64,000 bases of DNA from Kordia sp965283645 (GCF_965283645.1 NZ_CBDIPG010000001.1:4898001-4962000); one strand, 5' to 3'; shown: positions 1 to 9,100, counted from the first letter of the stretch. Made by a program: numbers and translations. The notes: a model not told the origin generated them from the sequence alone.

Positions 1-407
1 CAGCTTCAGGAATTACCTATGGTTTTCGATCAAAAAGCTATTCAAACAGTTCAAAAATACTAGAATATACAACATCTGTTTCGGCAGCATTCTATCCTGA
101 AAAATCTTGGTATATCAAAGAACGTGTCAATGATACTGTTTTAGGTCATGAACAATTACACTTTGACATTACAGAATTACACGCACGAAAATTTAGAAAA
201 CGTATCAAAGAAATTAAGTTCTCAAAAAATATAAAGGAAGAACTCAACAAAATATATGCTGAAATCAACCTGAGTCTACAGCAAATGCAAAACGCATATG
301 ACAATGGTTCTGACTATTCTAGAGATTACAAAGGGCAAATAGCGTGGCAAAAACGCGTTGCAAAAGAGCTTAAGAAATACAAAAAATACGAATTGCCTGT
401 AAAGTAA
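1..407 (+). CDS. DUF922 family protein, 3' part (possible zinc protease)
   Basis: The open frame enters from the left edge (codons begin at position 3) and stops with TAA at 405-407, leaving about 134 C-terminal residues. It contains HEQLHFDI, the HExxH-type motif of DUF922 proteins, which are predicted but unproven Zn-dependent peptidases. A long basic, helical Lys/Glu-rich tail follows. Only one base separates its stop from the ATG of the DUF3820 gene, so the two are probably cotranscribed. The N-terminus and any signal peptide lie outside the window. The family assignment rests on the motif and on the shape of the C-terminal region; the function is inference. Confidence 0.7.
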   Translation, partial: ASGITYGFRSKSYSNSSKILEYTTSVSAAFYPEKSWYIKERVNDTVLGHEQLHFDITELHARKFRKRIKEIKFSKNIKEELNKIYAEINLSLQQMQNAYDNGSDYSRDYKGQIAWQKRVAKELKKYKKYELPVK

Positions 408-408
408 T

Positions 409-648
409 ATGACCGATCTTCCTAACAAAGAAAAACAACAAAAACTACTGATAGAACTTGCGCATGCAAAAATGCCGTTTGGAAAACACAAAGGAAAATA
501 TCTTATCAACATTCCAGAAGCTTATCTACTTTGGTATCGTCAAAAAGGATTTCCAAAAGGAAAACTTGGACAACAACTCGAACAAATTCTCGATATCAAA
601 ATCAACGGGTTAGAACCACTTATCTACAACATACAACGGCAATTTTAA
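409..648 (+). CDS. DUF3820 family protein
   Basis: This is a 79-residue soluble protein. The segment MPFGKHKGK followed by IPEAYLLWYRQKGFPKGKLG is the hallmark of DUF3820 (named in Pfam as a putative quorum-sensing-regulated virulence factor, a label from one Pseudomonas protein that should not be transferred here). Length is normal for the family. It begins one base after the DUF922 gene, which indicates translational coupling. The actual activity is unknown. The family's fold has been likened to nucleic-acid-processing domains, but nothing in this sequence proves that. Confidence 0.8.
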   Translation: MTDLPNKEKQQKLLIELAHAKMPFGKHKGKYLINIPEAYLLWYRQKGFPKGKLGQQLEQILDIKINGLEPLIYNIQRQF

Positions 649-938
649 AAATCTGAGTTGCAAGCTATATCTAATCATAGAAAAAAAGCTGATTTAATAC
701 CAAATCCTCTTGAGTATAATTGGATATAGTTTCTGAAAAATGATCCTAAAAACTTCTTGTGTTGTCACTTTTATTTTTAATTCATCACTATTTAATAATG
801 ATCTATCACTAAGTCTTGCAAATAGTGCGTTTGAATGTTATATGAATATATATTTGAATTACTCGTTGTGTATAAAGATTTTCATCATTCTTTTAAAATA
901 CCAACGGGTTTCATTAAAATATTAAAACGATAACTATT

Positions 939-1163
939 ATGAAGAAAAAAAGAAGTATTCAAAAACTGAGTTTTCACAAAGAAAAGATTAGCACGTTAAA
1001 CACTGTTACAGGAGGCGCAAAGATTACTACAACTATTACTATTGGTGTAACCATAGCTACAGAAATAGTAACTAATGTGGCTAATTGTAATTCTTATGTT
1101 TCAGAGTGTAGAGAAACTTGTAATTGGATGATATGCGTGGTTAATGAAACTGATGGTTGTTAG
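939..1163 (+). CDS. GG-leader RiPP precursor peptide (Thr-rich, 5 Cys core)
   Basis: A 74-residue peptide. The leader (residues about 1-26) starts MKKKRSIQKLSFHKEKIS and ends in VTGG, a degenerate form of the LNKxxISxL...GG leader seen repeatedly in this window. The core after GG opens with a run rich in Thr, Ile and Val and then has five Cys. Thr next to Cys suits (methyl)lanthionine or another Cys-based ring, but no modification enzyme is encoded nearby. The reading 'class I lanthipeptide-like precursor' comes from resemblance to Bacteroidota precursors. It stands alone with its own short upstream region and is followed by a second precursor about 180 bp away. Confidence 0.7.
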   Translation: MKKKRSIQKLSFHKEKISTLNTVTGGAKITTTITIGVTIATEIVTNVANCNSYVSECRETCNWMICVVNETDGC

Positions 1164-1344
1164 ATACTAAAAAGGATTTTCTGATTTTTTATTAAACAGT
1201 TTCCATTATATGTATATAACTATAAATAGTTTACTAAGATACATATTAGTGCTTCATTTATAAATCGGCACATAAAGTCAAAGAAACAACACCTTTTTAG
1301 TTATATTTTACGATACTTTTATATTCTAATCAAAACTTTATATT

Positions 1345-1500
1345 ATGAAAAAAAAGAGTATTAGTAACTTAAGATTAAACAAAAAATCAATCTCAAACTT
1401 TGAACAAGACAAACAAGTAATAGGTGGCGGAAGAACCGTTCATAATTGTTCTCACCTCTTAACATGCCCATTAGGAATATGTTATCCAACAGATGATTAA
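1345..1500 (+). CDS. GG-leader RiPP precursor peptide (51 aa, 3 Cys core)
   Basis: A short gene of 51 codons plus TAA. The protein begins MKKKSISNLRLNKKSISNF, the canonical leader of this family, and reaches IGGG at residues 26-29. The core that follows has about 22 residues with three Cys (NCSH, TCPLG, ICYP). It is the second of two adjacent precursors on the plus strand and is directly followed by a strong hairpin terminator. The ATG is fixed by the conserved MKKK start. The product and its modification are unknown. Confidence 0.7.
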   Translation: MKKKSISNLRLNKKSISNFEQDKQVIGGGRTVHNCSHLLTCPLGICYPTDD

Positions 1501-1525
1501 TACAAGTATTCTTCAATTAATTATT

Positions 1526-1552
1526 AAAAGTGAACTTCGGTTCACTTTTTTT
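1526..1552 (+). terminator. Rho-independent terminator of precursor gene
   Basis: A 10-bp perfect stem (aaaagtgaac / gttcactttt) closed by a TTCG tetraloop and followed by T residues, 25 bp after the precursor stop codon. Confidence 0.85.
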
Positions 1553-1596
1553 ATAAAAATATCTTACCTAGGAGTTTAGTAACTACTGCAACTACA

Positions 1597-1622
1597 CAAA
1601 AAGGGGAAAAGACCCTTTTTTT
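1597..1622 (+). terminator. Short A/T-flanked hairpin, possible second terminator
   Basis: aaaaaggg and cccttttt arms surround a short A-rich loop and a T run follows. It lies between the precursor terminator and the amidase gene, so it may insulate the amidase cassette from upstream transcription. Confidence 0.45.
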
Positions 1623-1748
1623 ACTATACAAATAATTTATATCTTTAAATTCCCCTTTTAACATGCAATGAATCAGTAGGATACCTACTTTTTTTAAACA
1701 TATTTAAAAGGATTTTTTATTTAAAAACTAACAACCATACCATAAACT

Positions 1749-2345
1749 ATGATAGTACTACTAGACAACGGTCACGGAGGATTAATTAATGGTGTATATC
1801 AAACACCTGGAAAACGTTCTCCAATTTGGGACGATGACTCACAACTATTTGAAGGTGAATACAACAGAGCAATTGTAAACGGAATTATTGAAGAATTAAC
1901 AAGACTTCGTATTTCATACGTTAACATTGCACCAGAATACAGAGATGTAACCTTGGCAACACGTATGATTAGAGCCAATAAAATAGATCGAAGAAGATCA
2001 TTTTATCTAAGTGTTCATTCAAATGCAGGTGGCGGACACGGAAGTGAAATATTTACGTCAGTAGGAAATACAAAAAGTGACAGAATTGCAACTGTTTTTG
2101 GGGAAGAATTTAAAAGAGAATTTCCAGAACGTAGATTGCGTGCCGATTTTTCTGATGGCGATTTAGATAAAGAAAAACAATATTATGTGTTACGAAATAC
2201 ACGAATGCCAGCAATCTTAACAGAAAACTTCTTTATGGATAATGAAGAAGAATGTAAAACACTACTAATGACACGAGAAGGACGCGCACGCGTAATTCAC
2301 TATCATGTGGAAGCAATCAAAAGAGTAAAACAGCAACTATTTTAA
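1749..2345 (+). CDS. N-acetylmuramoyl-L-alanine amidase (Amidase_3)
   Basis: A 198-residue protein made up almost entirely of one Amidase_3 (AmiC-like) zinc amidase domain, which cleaves the MurNAc-L-Ala bond of peptidoglycan. Visible signatures are LLDNGHGG at the N-terminus (first zinc His), a Glu at about residue 37 (FEGEYN), SVHSNAGGG (second zinc His, about residue 91) and ILTENFFMDN near the C-terminus (catalytic Glu). There is no signal peptide, unlike cell-division amidases, so export by another route or an endolysin-like role is possible. It heads a three-gene run with a lipoprotein (156 bp later) and a small helical protein. Confidence 0.85.
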   Translation: MIVLLDNGHGGLINGVYQTPGKRSPIWDDDSQLFEGEYNRAIVNGIIEELTRLRISYVNIAPEYRDVTLATRMIRANKIDRRRSFYLSVHSNAGGGHGSEIFTSVGNTKSDRIATVFGEEFKREFPERRLRADFSDGDLDKEKQYYVLRNTRMPAILTENFFMDNEEECKTLLMTREGRARVIHYHVEAIKRVKQQLF

Positions 2346-2501
2346 AAAAACAGTACCTTATGCAATGAGCCACGACTATTTGTTGATACCAACCGATAGG
2401 ATTAATTGGCGAAATCATAGATTTACGAATACATTTATATAAAAATACCAGTTTGAAGAGTAATTCCATCAGACAAAATTATAACACTAAAAAACAAACA
2501 G

Positions 2502-2966
2502 ATGAAAACACGTTTTTATACAACGTATCTTACCGCACTTGCGTTTCTATTAGTAACTTCTTGTGCGTCGCTCCAAAAAGCAGTTTTTGATCAATATTCG
2601 TATCAAAAAGGAACAGAAATAAAAGTTGATGCGTTACGATTAATGGACAAAGCAACAACGCAATACAGTTCGCAAACTGCGGCTATAGATCATTTAGAAA
2701 CTGAAATGGCTAAAATAATAGAATACGAAAAAAACAAACCAGAAAATCAAATTGGGTTTGCAATGTGGAAAATGATTGCAAATCCTGATAAAAAATTCGT
2801 CGCTGGATTTTTAAAAATGTGGAAAGAAAAAGGAACGGTAAGCCCTGTTTTTATTGAACAAGCAAAAGAGCAAGTAACAGAAGCGTTAGACTTAATTCTA
2901 CAATACGAAGGAAAAAAAGATCCAGTTGCTGAAAACAAACTCAAACAAATACTTGGTTTACAATAA
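2502..2966 (+). CDS. Predicted lipoprotein, unknown function
   Basis: A 154-residue protein with a lipoprotein signal: charged start MKTRFYTTYL, hydrophobic stretch, then lipobox VTSC at about residues 18-21. The mature part is rich in Lys, Glu and Gln and looks mainly alpha-helical, with no cysteines after the lipid anchor. No family is recognised. It sits between the amidase and the 114-aa helical protein. That order resembles small cell-wall-lysis or particle-release cassettes, but this is inference from context alone. The ATG at 2502 is the only start that keeps the signal peptide. Confidence 0.65.
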   Translation: MKTRFYTTYLTALAFLLVTSCASLQKAVFDQYSYQKGTEIKVDALRLMDKATTQYSSQTAAIDHLETEMAKIIEYEKNKPENQIGFAMWKMIANPDKKFVAGFLKMWKEKGTVSPVFIEQAKEQVTEALDLILQYEGKKDPVAENKLKQILGLQ

Positions 2967-2983
2967 CGCTAAAACAGAACAAC

Positions 2984-3328
2984 ATGGATGTTAAAGATAT
3001 ACTCAAAGAAATAAAAGGAAACCTACTAAGCTTGGTAGGTGAAAAATTTGAAGACCTAAAGTCAGAATCAAAAAAAGATGTGCAAGACTTCTTGGACGCT
3101 TCCAAAGAAAAACTAGAACGTTGGACATTATTCTTAGCAAGTGGTGCTATCACAGCTGATGAATACAAATGGCTGATAGAAAGTCAAAAAGATTTAGTCG
3201 TCTTAAAAGGATTATACACAGCAGGTGTTTCAAAAATAAAACTTGGACATTTAAAAAATAGTATTCTAAATACTGTCGTTAATACGGCGCTTGGTATTGT
3301 ACTAAATGACAATAGTGCTGATGCATAG
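2984..3328 (+). CDS. Hypothetical helical protein of the amidase cassette
   Basis: A 114-residue protein starting 17 bp after the lipoprotein stop, hence probably in the same transcript. The first 50 residues are strongly charged and helical (Lys/Glu/Asp). A moderately hydrophobic segment (residues about 46-60, LFLASGAITADEY) and a hydrophobic C-terminal stretch (NSILNTVVNTALGIVLN) follow, which could bind a membrane. No signal peptide, no cysteine and no recognised domain. The function is unknown. Confidence 0.6.
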   Translation: MDVKDILKEIKGNLLSLVGEKFEDLKSESKKDVQDFLDASKEKLERWTLFLASGAITADEYKWLIESQKDLVVLKGLYTAGVSKIKLGHLKNSILNTVVNTALGIVLNDNSADA

Positions 3329-3470
3329 AAAATGAAATACTAATGAAACAGTTGACTGTAAGATCAAGAGTTTCTCAATTATTCCAAAGAATAAAAATGT
3401 ATTAATATTAAATTTACTTATGTAAATAAAATCTACATAACTGATAATCAGTTTTATCAATAAAATAAAC

Positions 3471-3510
3471 AAAGGTTGAATACACTTGAAAAATAGTTAT
3501 TCAACCTTTA
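3471..3510 (+). terminator. Long hairpin upstream of the pyrG promoter
   Basis: aaaggttgaata and tattcaaccttt form a 12-bp stem around a loop of about 16 bases, followed by TTATTG. It lies about 140 bp after the 114-aa gene and just before the pyrG promoter, so it probably ends the upstream transcript. Confidence 0.55.
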
Positions 3511-3539
3511 TTGTTTATTAATTCTTCTTTGTACTTTTG
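3511..3539 (+). promoter_or_regulatory. Bacteroidota-type promoter of pyrG
   Basis: TTG at 3511-3513 and TACTTTTG at 3532-3539 match the Bacteroidota -33 (TTG) and -7 (TAnnTTTG) elements, with 18 bp between them. The pyrG ATG lies 37 bp after the -7 box. Confidence 0.7.
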
Positions 3540-3576
3540 CCGCCGAATACAACAACAACACAACACATAATTACGA

Positions 3577-5211
3577 ATGGCGAACACCAAATATATATTT
3601 GTTACTGGCGGTGTGACTTCTTCTTTGGGAAAAGGAATAATTGCGGCATCTTTGGCGAAATTATTACAAGCAAGAGGTTACAGAACTACGATACAAAAAC
3701 TAGATCCTTACATCAATGTTGATCCTGGAACACTAAATCCTTACGAGCATGGCGAATGTTATGTTACTGATGATGGCGCAGAAACGGATTTAGATTTAGG
3801 ACATTACGAACGTTTTCTAAATGTGCCAACTTCTCAAGCAAACAATGTAACTACAGGACGTATCTATCAAAGTGTCATAGAAAAAGAACGTAGAGGTGAA
3901 TTCTTAGGAAAAACGGTTCAAGTAGTTCCGCATATTACCAACGAAATTAAAGAGCGAATTCAAATTCTTGGAAACTCAGGAAACTACGATATCGTAATTA
4001 CGGAAATTGGTGGAACTGTCGGAGATATTGAATCCTTACCATACATTGAAGCTGTTCGTCAATTATTATGGGAATTAGGTGAAAACAACGGAATGGTAAT
4101 TCACTTAACATTAGTTCCATACTTATCTGCCGCAGGCGAATTAAAAACAAAGCCAACCCAACATTCTGTAAAAACCTTAATGGAAAGCGGAATAAAAGCA
4201 GATGTTCTAGTCTGTAGAACAGAGCATGAACTATCGGAAGAATTACGTCACAAACTAGCACTATTCTGTAATGTAAAACGTGAAGCGGTAATTCAATCCA
4301 TTGATGCAAAAACCATTTATGATGTACCAAACCTAATGTTACAAGAAGGTTTGGATGCGGTTGTATTAAAAAAATTAGCATTAATTGAAGAAGATAGACC
4401 AGACTTAACAACTTGGAATAAATTCTTAACAAAACTAAAAAATCCAAAACATACAGTTACCATTGGTCTTGTTGGTAAATATGTAGAATTGCAAGATTCA
4501 TACAAATCGATCTTAGAATCGTTTATTCATGCAGGTGCAGAAAACGAAATCAAAGTAAATGTTGAGTCAATTCATTCAGAATACATCACTGAAAAAACAA
4601 TTGCTGAAAAGTTTAAAAGCTTGGACGGAATCTTAGTCGCGCCAGGTTTCGGAGATCGTGGAATAGAAGGAAAAATAAGAGCTGTTCAATACGCAAGAGA
4701 ACACAATGTTCCTTTCTTAGGAATCTGTTTAGGAATGCAAATGGCAGTGATTGAGTTTGCTAGAAATGTCTTAGGACTTCAAAGTGCAAATTCTACTGAA
4801 ATGAATCCGAAGACAGCAAGTCCAGTAATAAACTTAATGGATGAGCAAAAAAATATAGAAGACAAAGGCGGAACCATGCGTTTAGGTGCTTGGGAATGTG
4901 AATTGAAAGCAGGAAGTAAAGTATATGACATCTATAAAAAATCAATGATTTTAGAACGTCATCGTCATAGATATGAATTTAATAACGATTACAAAGAAAA
5001 AATAGAAACAGCAGGATTAGTTGCTACAGGTTTAAATCCAAAAACTGGATTAGTGGAAATAGTTGAATTGCCTTCTCATCCTTGGTTTGTAGGTGTTCAA
5101 TATCATCCAGAATACAAAAGTACTGTAGCAAATCCGCACCCATTATTTGTCGCTTTTGTAGAAGCCGCATTAACACATTCAGAAAAAAAACAAAATGCCA
5201 CTTTGGCATAA
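3577..5211 (+). CDS. pyrG: CTP synthase
   Basis: A full-length 544-residue enzyme that converts UTP to CTP using ATP and glutamine. The N-terminal synthetase domain has the P-loop region GGVTSSLGKG (about residues 11-20) and the GGTVGDIES metal/CTP-inhibition site. The C-terminal class I glutamine amidotransferase domain has the nucleophile in GICLGMQ (Cys about 384) and the His-Pro-Glu triad partners at about 510-512 (YHPEYKS). Length is typical. It has its own TAnnTTTG promoter and is followed by a hairpin before yidC; the pyrG-yidC order is common in flavobacteria. Confidence 0.98.
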   Translation: MANTKYIFVTGGVTSSLGKGIIAASLAKLLQARGYRTTIQKLDPYINVDPGTLNPYEHGECYVTDDGAETDLDLGHYERFLNVPTSQANNVTTGRIYQSVIEKERRGEFLGKTVQVVPHITNEIKERIQILGNSGNYDIVITEIGGTVGDIESLPYIEAVRQLLWELGENNGMVIHLTLVPYLSAAGELKTKPTQHSVKTLMESGIKADVLVCRTEHELSEELRHKLALFCNVKREAVIQSIDAKTIYDVPNLMLQEGLDAVVLKKLALIEEDRPDLTTWNKFLTKLKNPKHTVTIGLVGKYVELQDSYKSILESFIHAGAENEIKVNVESIHSEYITEKTIAEKFKSLDGILVAPGFGDRGIEGKIRAVQYAREHNVPFLGICLGMQMAVIEFARNVLGLQSANSTEMNPKTASPVINLMDEQKNIEDKGGTMRLGAWECELKAGSKVYDIYKKSMILERHRHRYEFNNDYKEKIETAGLVATGLNPKTGLVEIVELPSHPWFVGVQYHPEYKSTVANPHPLFVAFVEAALTHSEKKQNATLA

Positions 5212-5251
5212 AAATGTAAATTGGGTACTTTTTTGAGTAACAAAAAAAGAA

Positions 5252-5284
5252 AAAAGGTGTCTATCATATAGATAGATGCCTTTT
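5252..5284 (+). terminator. Hairpin between pyrG and yidC
   Basis: A 10-bp stem (ggtgtctatc / gatagatgcc, two G-U pairs) flanked by A and T runs, ending 28 bp before the yidC ATG. The T tract is short (four), so it may be a partial terminator or attenuator that still allows read-through into yidC. Confidence 0.6.
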
Positions 5285-5312
5285 ACATGAGATTAGCATA
5301 AATAACGATTAA

Positions 5313-7232
5313 ATGGAAGAAAAAAAGTTTGATTACAAACAATTTATAGGATTTGGATTATTAGCCCTAATTGGAGTTTTTTGGATAAACTCTATGCAAC
5401 CTAGTGAAGAAGAAATTGCCGCTCAAGAAGAAGCTGAAAAAGCAAAAACGGAGCAAGTTACTACACAAACTAGCGATCCTAAAACAACTGCAGTTCAAGA
5501 AACAACAGTAGATCTTACAGACTCTGTGCAAGCCGCACAATATAAAAACAATGTAGGTGCATTTAGTTACAATGTCGGAAAAGTAAATTTGGACGATGTA
5601 ACTACAATTGAAAATGATATACTATCCTTGAAAATAAGTAACAAAGGTGGACAAATAGTTGAAGCACACATCAAAGGGCAAAGAGTAAAAGGTGAATTTT
5701 CACCATTAAAAACGTACGATTCACTTCCGGTATATCTAGTTAAAGATGGAAACGCTTCTTTCGGAATTAACTTAACAACTGCCGACAATCGTGTACTAAG
5801 TACAAACAATTTACCTTTTGAACCTACCTACACAGAAAATGGTGACAGCAAAGTGCTTTCGATGAAATTGAAAGTTGCCGCTGACAAATATCTAGAATAT
5901 AGGTATGAAATGAAGGACGATTATATGGTAGACTTTACCATACGATCGCAAGGATTAAATGGTATTGTAAATGCAAGTCAGCCAGTAAATATGGAGTGGA
6001 AACTAAAAAGTTTCAGACATGCGAAAAGTGTTACTTACGAAAACCGTTACACAGACTTACACTACGAATATGAAGATGGAAAAGACAGTTACTTAGGTCA
6101 GGCTACGGAAGAAGAAAAAATAAGTGACGTAACTTGGTTAGGATACAAGCAACACTTCTTTTCATCAATATTACTAACAGATACAGCATTTAAAACAGCA
6201 ACATTATCTACAGAAAACATAGTAGATAGTGAAATGGCTGAAAAAGATGTTAGGTTCTTAAAGAAATTTGGAGCAACTATTCCGTTAGAATTAAAAGGTG
6301 GTGAGCTAAACTATAACATGGACATATATAATGGTCCAACAGATTACGATACATTAACTAAATATGACAGAAACCTAGATGAAATAGTTCCATTAGGTTG
6401 GGGAATTTTTGGTTGGATCAATCGTTTTTTCCTAATTCCATTATTCGGATTGCTAAGTGCGTTCTTGCCTGCGGGAATTGCCGTTGTTGTCATGACGATA
6501 TTAGTTCGATTGCTACTATCTCCAGTAACCTACAAATCATACTTGTCACAAGCGAAGATGAAAGTAATTCGTCCAGAAATTGCTGAAATCAACGAAAAGT
6601 ACAAAGATGATGCAATGAAGAAGCAACAAGAAACCATGAAACTATACGGAAAAGCAGGCGTAAGTCCAATGGCAGGTTGTATTCCAGCATTAATGCAGAT
6701 TCCTGTATTCTATGCACTATTCATGTTTTTTCCATCGGCATTTGAATTACGTCAAAAAAGTTTCCTTTGGGCAGAAGATTTATCATCGTATGATACTATT
6801 TATCAATTCCCTGAAGGATTCAGTATTCCATTATATGGAGATCACATCAGTTTATTTCCAATATTGGCGTCAATTGCAATCTTCTTCTATATGCGTATGA
6901 CAACAGGTCAGCAAATGATGTCGCAACAACCAGCACAAGAAGGAATGCCTGACATGAGTAAAATGATGAAATACATGATGTATTTCTCACCATTAATGAT
7001 GTTATTCTTCTTCAACAACTACGCGAGTGGATTGAGTTTATACTATTTCGTATCGAATTTAATTACGATCGGAATCATGTTAGTGATCAAAAACTATATC
7101 ATTGATGATAAAAAGATTCACGCAAAAATAGAAGAGAACAAAAAGAAGCCTAAAAAGCAAAACCGTTTCCAGAAAAAAATGGCAGAAATGATGGAGCAAG
7201 CGGAAGCACAGAAAAAGGCAAACAAAAAGTAA
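5313..7232 (+). CDS. yidC: Membrane protein insertase YidC
   Basis: A 639-residue inner-membrane insertase/chaperone acting with or without SecYEG. It has an N-terminal membrane segment (about residues 12-26), a large periplasmic beta-domain (about 60-355), and a C-terminal Oxa1-like domain with several membrane segments. The conserved basic helical-hairpin region comes after the segment AVVVMTILVRLLLSPVTYKS, and GCIPALMQIPVFYALF follows. The tail is rich in Lys and Met, as usual in Bacteroidota YidC. The ATG lies about 100 bp after pyrG; both genes are probably expressed together in part. Confidence 0.98.
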   Translation: MEEKKFDYKQFIGFGLLALIGVFWINSMQPSEEEIAAQEEAEKAKTEQVTTQTSDPKTTAVQETTVDLTDSVQAAQYKNNVGAFSYNVGKVNLDDVTTIENDILSLKISNKGGQIVEAHIKGQRVKGEFSPLKTYDSLPVYLVKDGNASFGINLTTADNRVLSTNNLPFEPTYTENGDSKVLSMKLKVAADKYLEYRYEMKDDYMVDFTIRSQGLNGIVNASQPVNMEWKLKSFRHAKSVTYENRYTDLHYEYEDGKDSYLGQATEEEKISDVTWLGYKQHFFSSILLTDTAFKTATLSTENIVDSEMAEKDVRFLKKFGATIPLELKGGELNYNMDIYNGPTDYDTLTKYDRNLDEIVPLGWGIFGWINRFFLIPLFGLLSAFLPAGIAVVVMTILVRLLLSPVTYKSYLSQAKMKVIRPEIAEINEKYKDDAMKKQQETMKLYGKAGVSPMAGCIPALMQIPVFYALFMFFPSAFELRQKSFLWAEDLSSYDTIYQFPEGFSIPLYGDHISLFPILASIAIFFYMRMTTGQQMMSQQPAQEGMPDMSKMMKYMMYFSPLMMLFFFNNYASGLSLYYFVSNLITIGIMLVIKNYIIDDKKIHAKIEENKKKPKKQNRFQKKMAEMMEQAEAQKKANKK

Positions 7233-7252
7233 CTTTCAACTTTTATATACAC

Positions 7253-7282
7253 AAAAAGCATCTCAATTGAGATGCTTTTTTT
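7253..7282 (+). terminator. yidC terminator
   Basis: A perfect dyad, aaaagcatctc and gagatgctttt around aatt, runs into seven Ts 20 bp after the yidC stop. Confidence 0.9.
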
Positions 7283-7329
7283 ATGCGTATTAATTTCGTA
7301 TCAATATAAAAATCTAAAAACTCCTTGAT

Positions 7330-7440
7330 AAGTTGCAAAAAACATCAAGACAAAAAAATATTTTATCAAGACAAAATTTAAAAATGTCTAGACAAAATTA
7401 TTTTTTATCTAGATAAAATTGAGAAGTAATCAAGATTGTG
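7330..7440. repeat. Degenerate direct repeats in intergenic DNA
   Basis: Four variants of an AT-rich word containing cAAGACAAAA or cTAGACAAAA recur at roughly 25-30 bp spacing. No reading frame is present. It may be a decayed tandem repeat. Confidence 0.4.
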
Positions 7441-7459
7441 TTAGTGTGCATGCTAAAAA

Positions 7460-7670
7460 AATGTCATTCCTGTGAAAACAGGAATCCAAACGCTACACCG
7501 AAACTAAATTATGTTACCGTAACGTCATTCTGAATTTAATTCAGAATCTCATCACATATTTCATGGGAAAATGATTTTTAGTAGAAGAATTCTTGAAGCT
7601 TAATAACGTGCTGTGAAAACCGGAATCCATCTTTATAACAAATAGATTCCTGCCTTCGCAGGAATGACAA
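7460..7670. repeat. Cluster of extragenic palindromic repeats
   Basis: Three short palindromes sit here. Two contain attcctg...caggaat arms (7466-7485 with a GAAA loop; 7646-7665 with a CTTC loop) and one is attctgaat/attcagaat (7527-7547). The first two are preceded or followed by gtcatt/aatgac. They look like the dispersed extragenic palindromes common in flavobacterial genomes. No gene was found between yidC and the GH3 gene (7233-7789). Confidence 0.6.
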
Positions 7671-7789
7671 TAAAGTATGGTATTTGATGTTTATTAAAAC
7701 TAAAATTACATTGAGAAAATTCCAAAATAAATCTAACAGCGCAAAAGCGCGATCTCATGTCTAACAGCGAAGCGGTCTAAAACCTATTT

Positions 7790-8887
7790 TCATAATCCTT
7801 CCTTAAACTTCAAAATTCTTCTATACGAAGCATCAATTCGTTCTTTAGAAATTTTCCCATCTTTCACCAACTGTTTTACAATTGCGATAATATCTTTTGG
7901 TAAAATCATATCGCGTCCTTTCATCGGAATATGGTTGGAAAACATCAGCACATCAACTCCAGCCAAAATTGCCATTTCAATAGATTTTTCAAAACCAAAC
8001 TGATTGGCAATTGCTTTCATCTGCATATCATCTGAAAAAATAACACCTTCAAAACCAATATCATCCCGTAAATAATCGGTCATAATCTTCTTGGAAAGTG
8101 TAGCAGGCAACTTGGAATCATCTAATTTCTCATTGACAATATGCGCTGTCATAATCGCGTCTACATTGCCTTCGTACAATAACTTTACATATGGAAAAAC
8201 CTCTTTTTGTTTCCAATACTTACTCACATCTGTCACATTGTAATGTGAATCTTCTTTCGAATTTCCATGTCCTGGAAAATGTTTCAAAACGGTCTTTACA
8301 TTAAAATAACGATGACTCGAAATTACTTGTCGCGCATGCTTTATCACATCTTTTGGGTTTGTAGAAAACGCACGCTCATTCTTTCCAATTGGTGGGTTTT
8401 CACTATTATGAACATCTACAACTGGTGCATAATTCACATTAATACCCAACAATAACAGGTTGTGTGCAATAATATCACTAAAATATTTAGTAGAAGCTAC
8501 ATCATCCAAATCGCCTAAATACTTTGCAGAAACCGTCTCAGGAAAACCATATTTCTCTTTCAAACGATTCACTTTTCCACCTTCTTCATCAATACTAACT
8601 AGCAATGGCAATGAAGCTTCTTTGCGTAACATTGTAATCAGTTTTTTCAATTTTTGTACAGAATGCTGTTTGGCAATATTCTTTTCATACAACAAAACAC
8701 CGCCAAGTTGTTGTTCGGTAATAGCTTTTACAATCTGATTATCAGGTGCAATAACAGTATCTTTTCCAATACCTAACATAATCATTTGCCCAATCTTAAT
8801 ATCTAAACTGTCTATTTTAACATTTTGCGAAAATCCTCTTCCAAACACAAAAAGACAACTAATAATAATCAAAACTTTAAACTTCAT
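7790..8887 (-). CDS. Glycoside hydrolase family 3 protein (beta-N-acetylhexosaminidase-like)
   Basis: A 365-residue secreted or periplasmic enzyme with a signal peptide (residues 1-20, ending GRGFSQ). A single GH3 N-terminal TIM-barrel domain covers about 25-360. Key motifs are the substrate-binding KHFPGHG (about 202-208), typical of NagZ-type N-acetylglucosaminidases, the adjacent D-S-H of the His/Asp acid-base loop (213-215), and the nucleophile region FSDDMQMKAI (Asp 286/287). The likely role is peptidoglycan turnover, removing GlcNAc from muropeptides. It lacks the C-terminal GH3 domain and serine-hydrolase extension found in some Bacteroidota homologues. No close operon partner. Confidence 0.88.
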   Translation of the reverse strand: MKFKVLIIISCLFVFGRGFSQNVKIDSLDIKIGQMIMLGIGKDTVIAPDNQIVKAITEQQLGGVLLYEKNIAKQHSVQKLKKLITMLRKEASLPLLVSIDEEGGKVNRLKEKYGFPETVSAKYLGDLDDVASTKYFSDIIAHNLLLLGINVNYAPVVDVHNSENPPIGKNERAFSTNPKDVIKHARQVISSHRYFNVKTVLKHFPGHGNSKEDSHYNVTDVSKYWKQKEVFPYVKLLYEGNVDAIMTAHIVNEKLDDSKLPATLSKKIMTDYLRDDIGFEGVIFSDDMQMKAIANQFGFEKSIEMAILAGVDVLMFSNHIPMKGRDMILPKDIIAIVKQLVKDGKISKERIDASYRRILKFKEGL

Positions 8888-9100
8888 AGTACATATTTAA
8901 TGAGTCAACATTGCCGAATATACGGTAAAAAACAAAATATAATTGTTATGAGGTAAACTTTTCTAAAGCATCAAATGAAGAATCAGTAAGCGAAGTTACA
9001 GAGGAATGATATGAATTGAACCAAAATTAATAATAGAAGTTTTATGAATTAGAAAATTGATTAAATCAGAAATACAGTACTACAAAAAGTAGCGAAGAAA

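Noticed and set aside
740..925. Open frame of 61 codons between the DUF3820 gene and the 939 precursor
   Set aside because: Hydrophobic, low-complexity translation of AT-rich DNA, no start context or family; it overlaps the expected upstream region of the precursor.
1749..3328. Prophage fragment
   Set aside because: No integrase, capsid or tail gene and no att-like repeat around it; base composition does not differ visibly.
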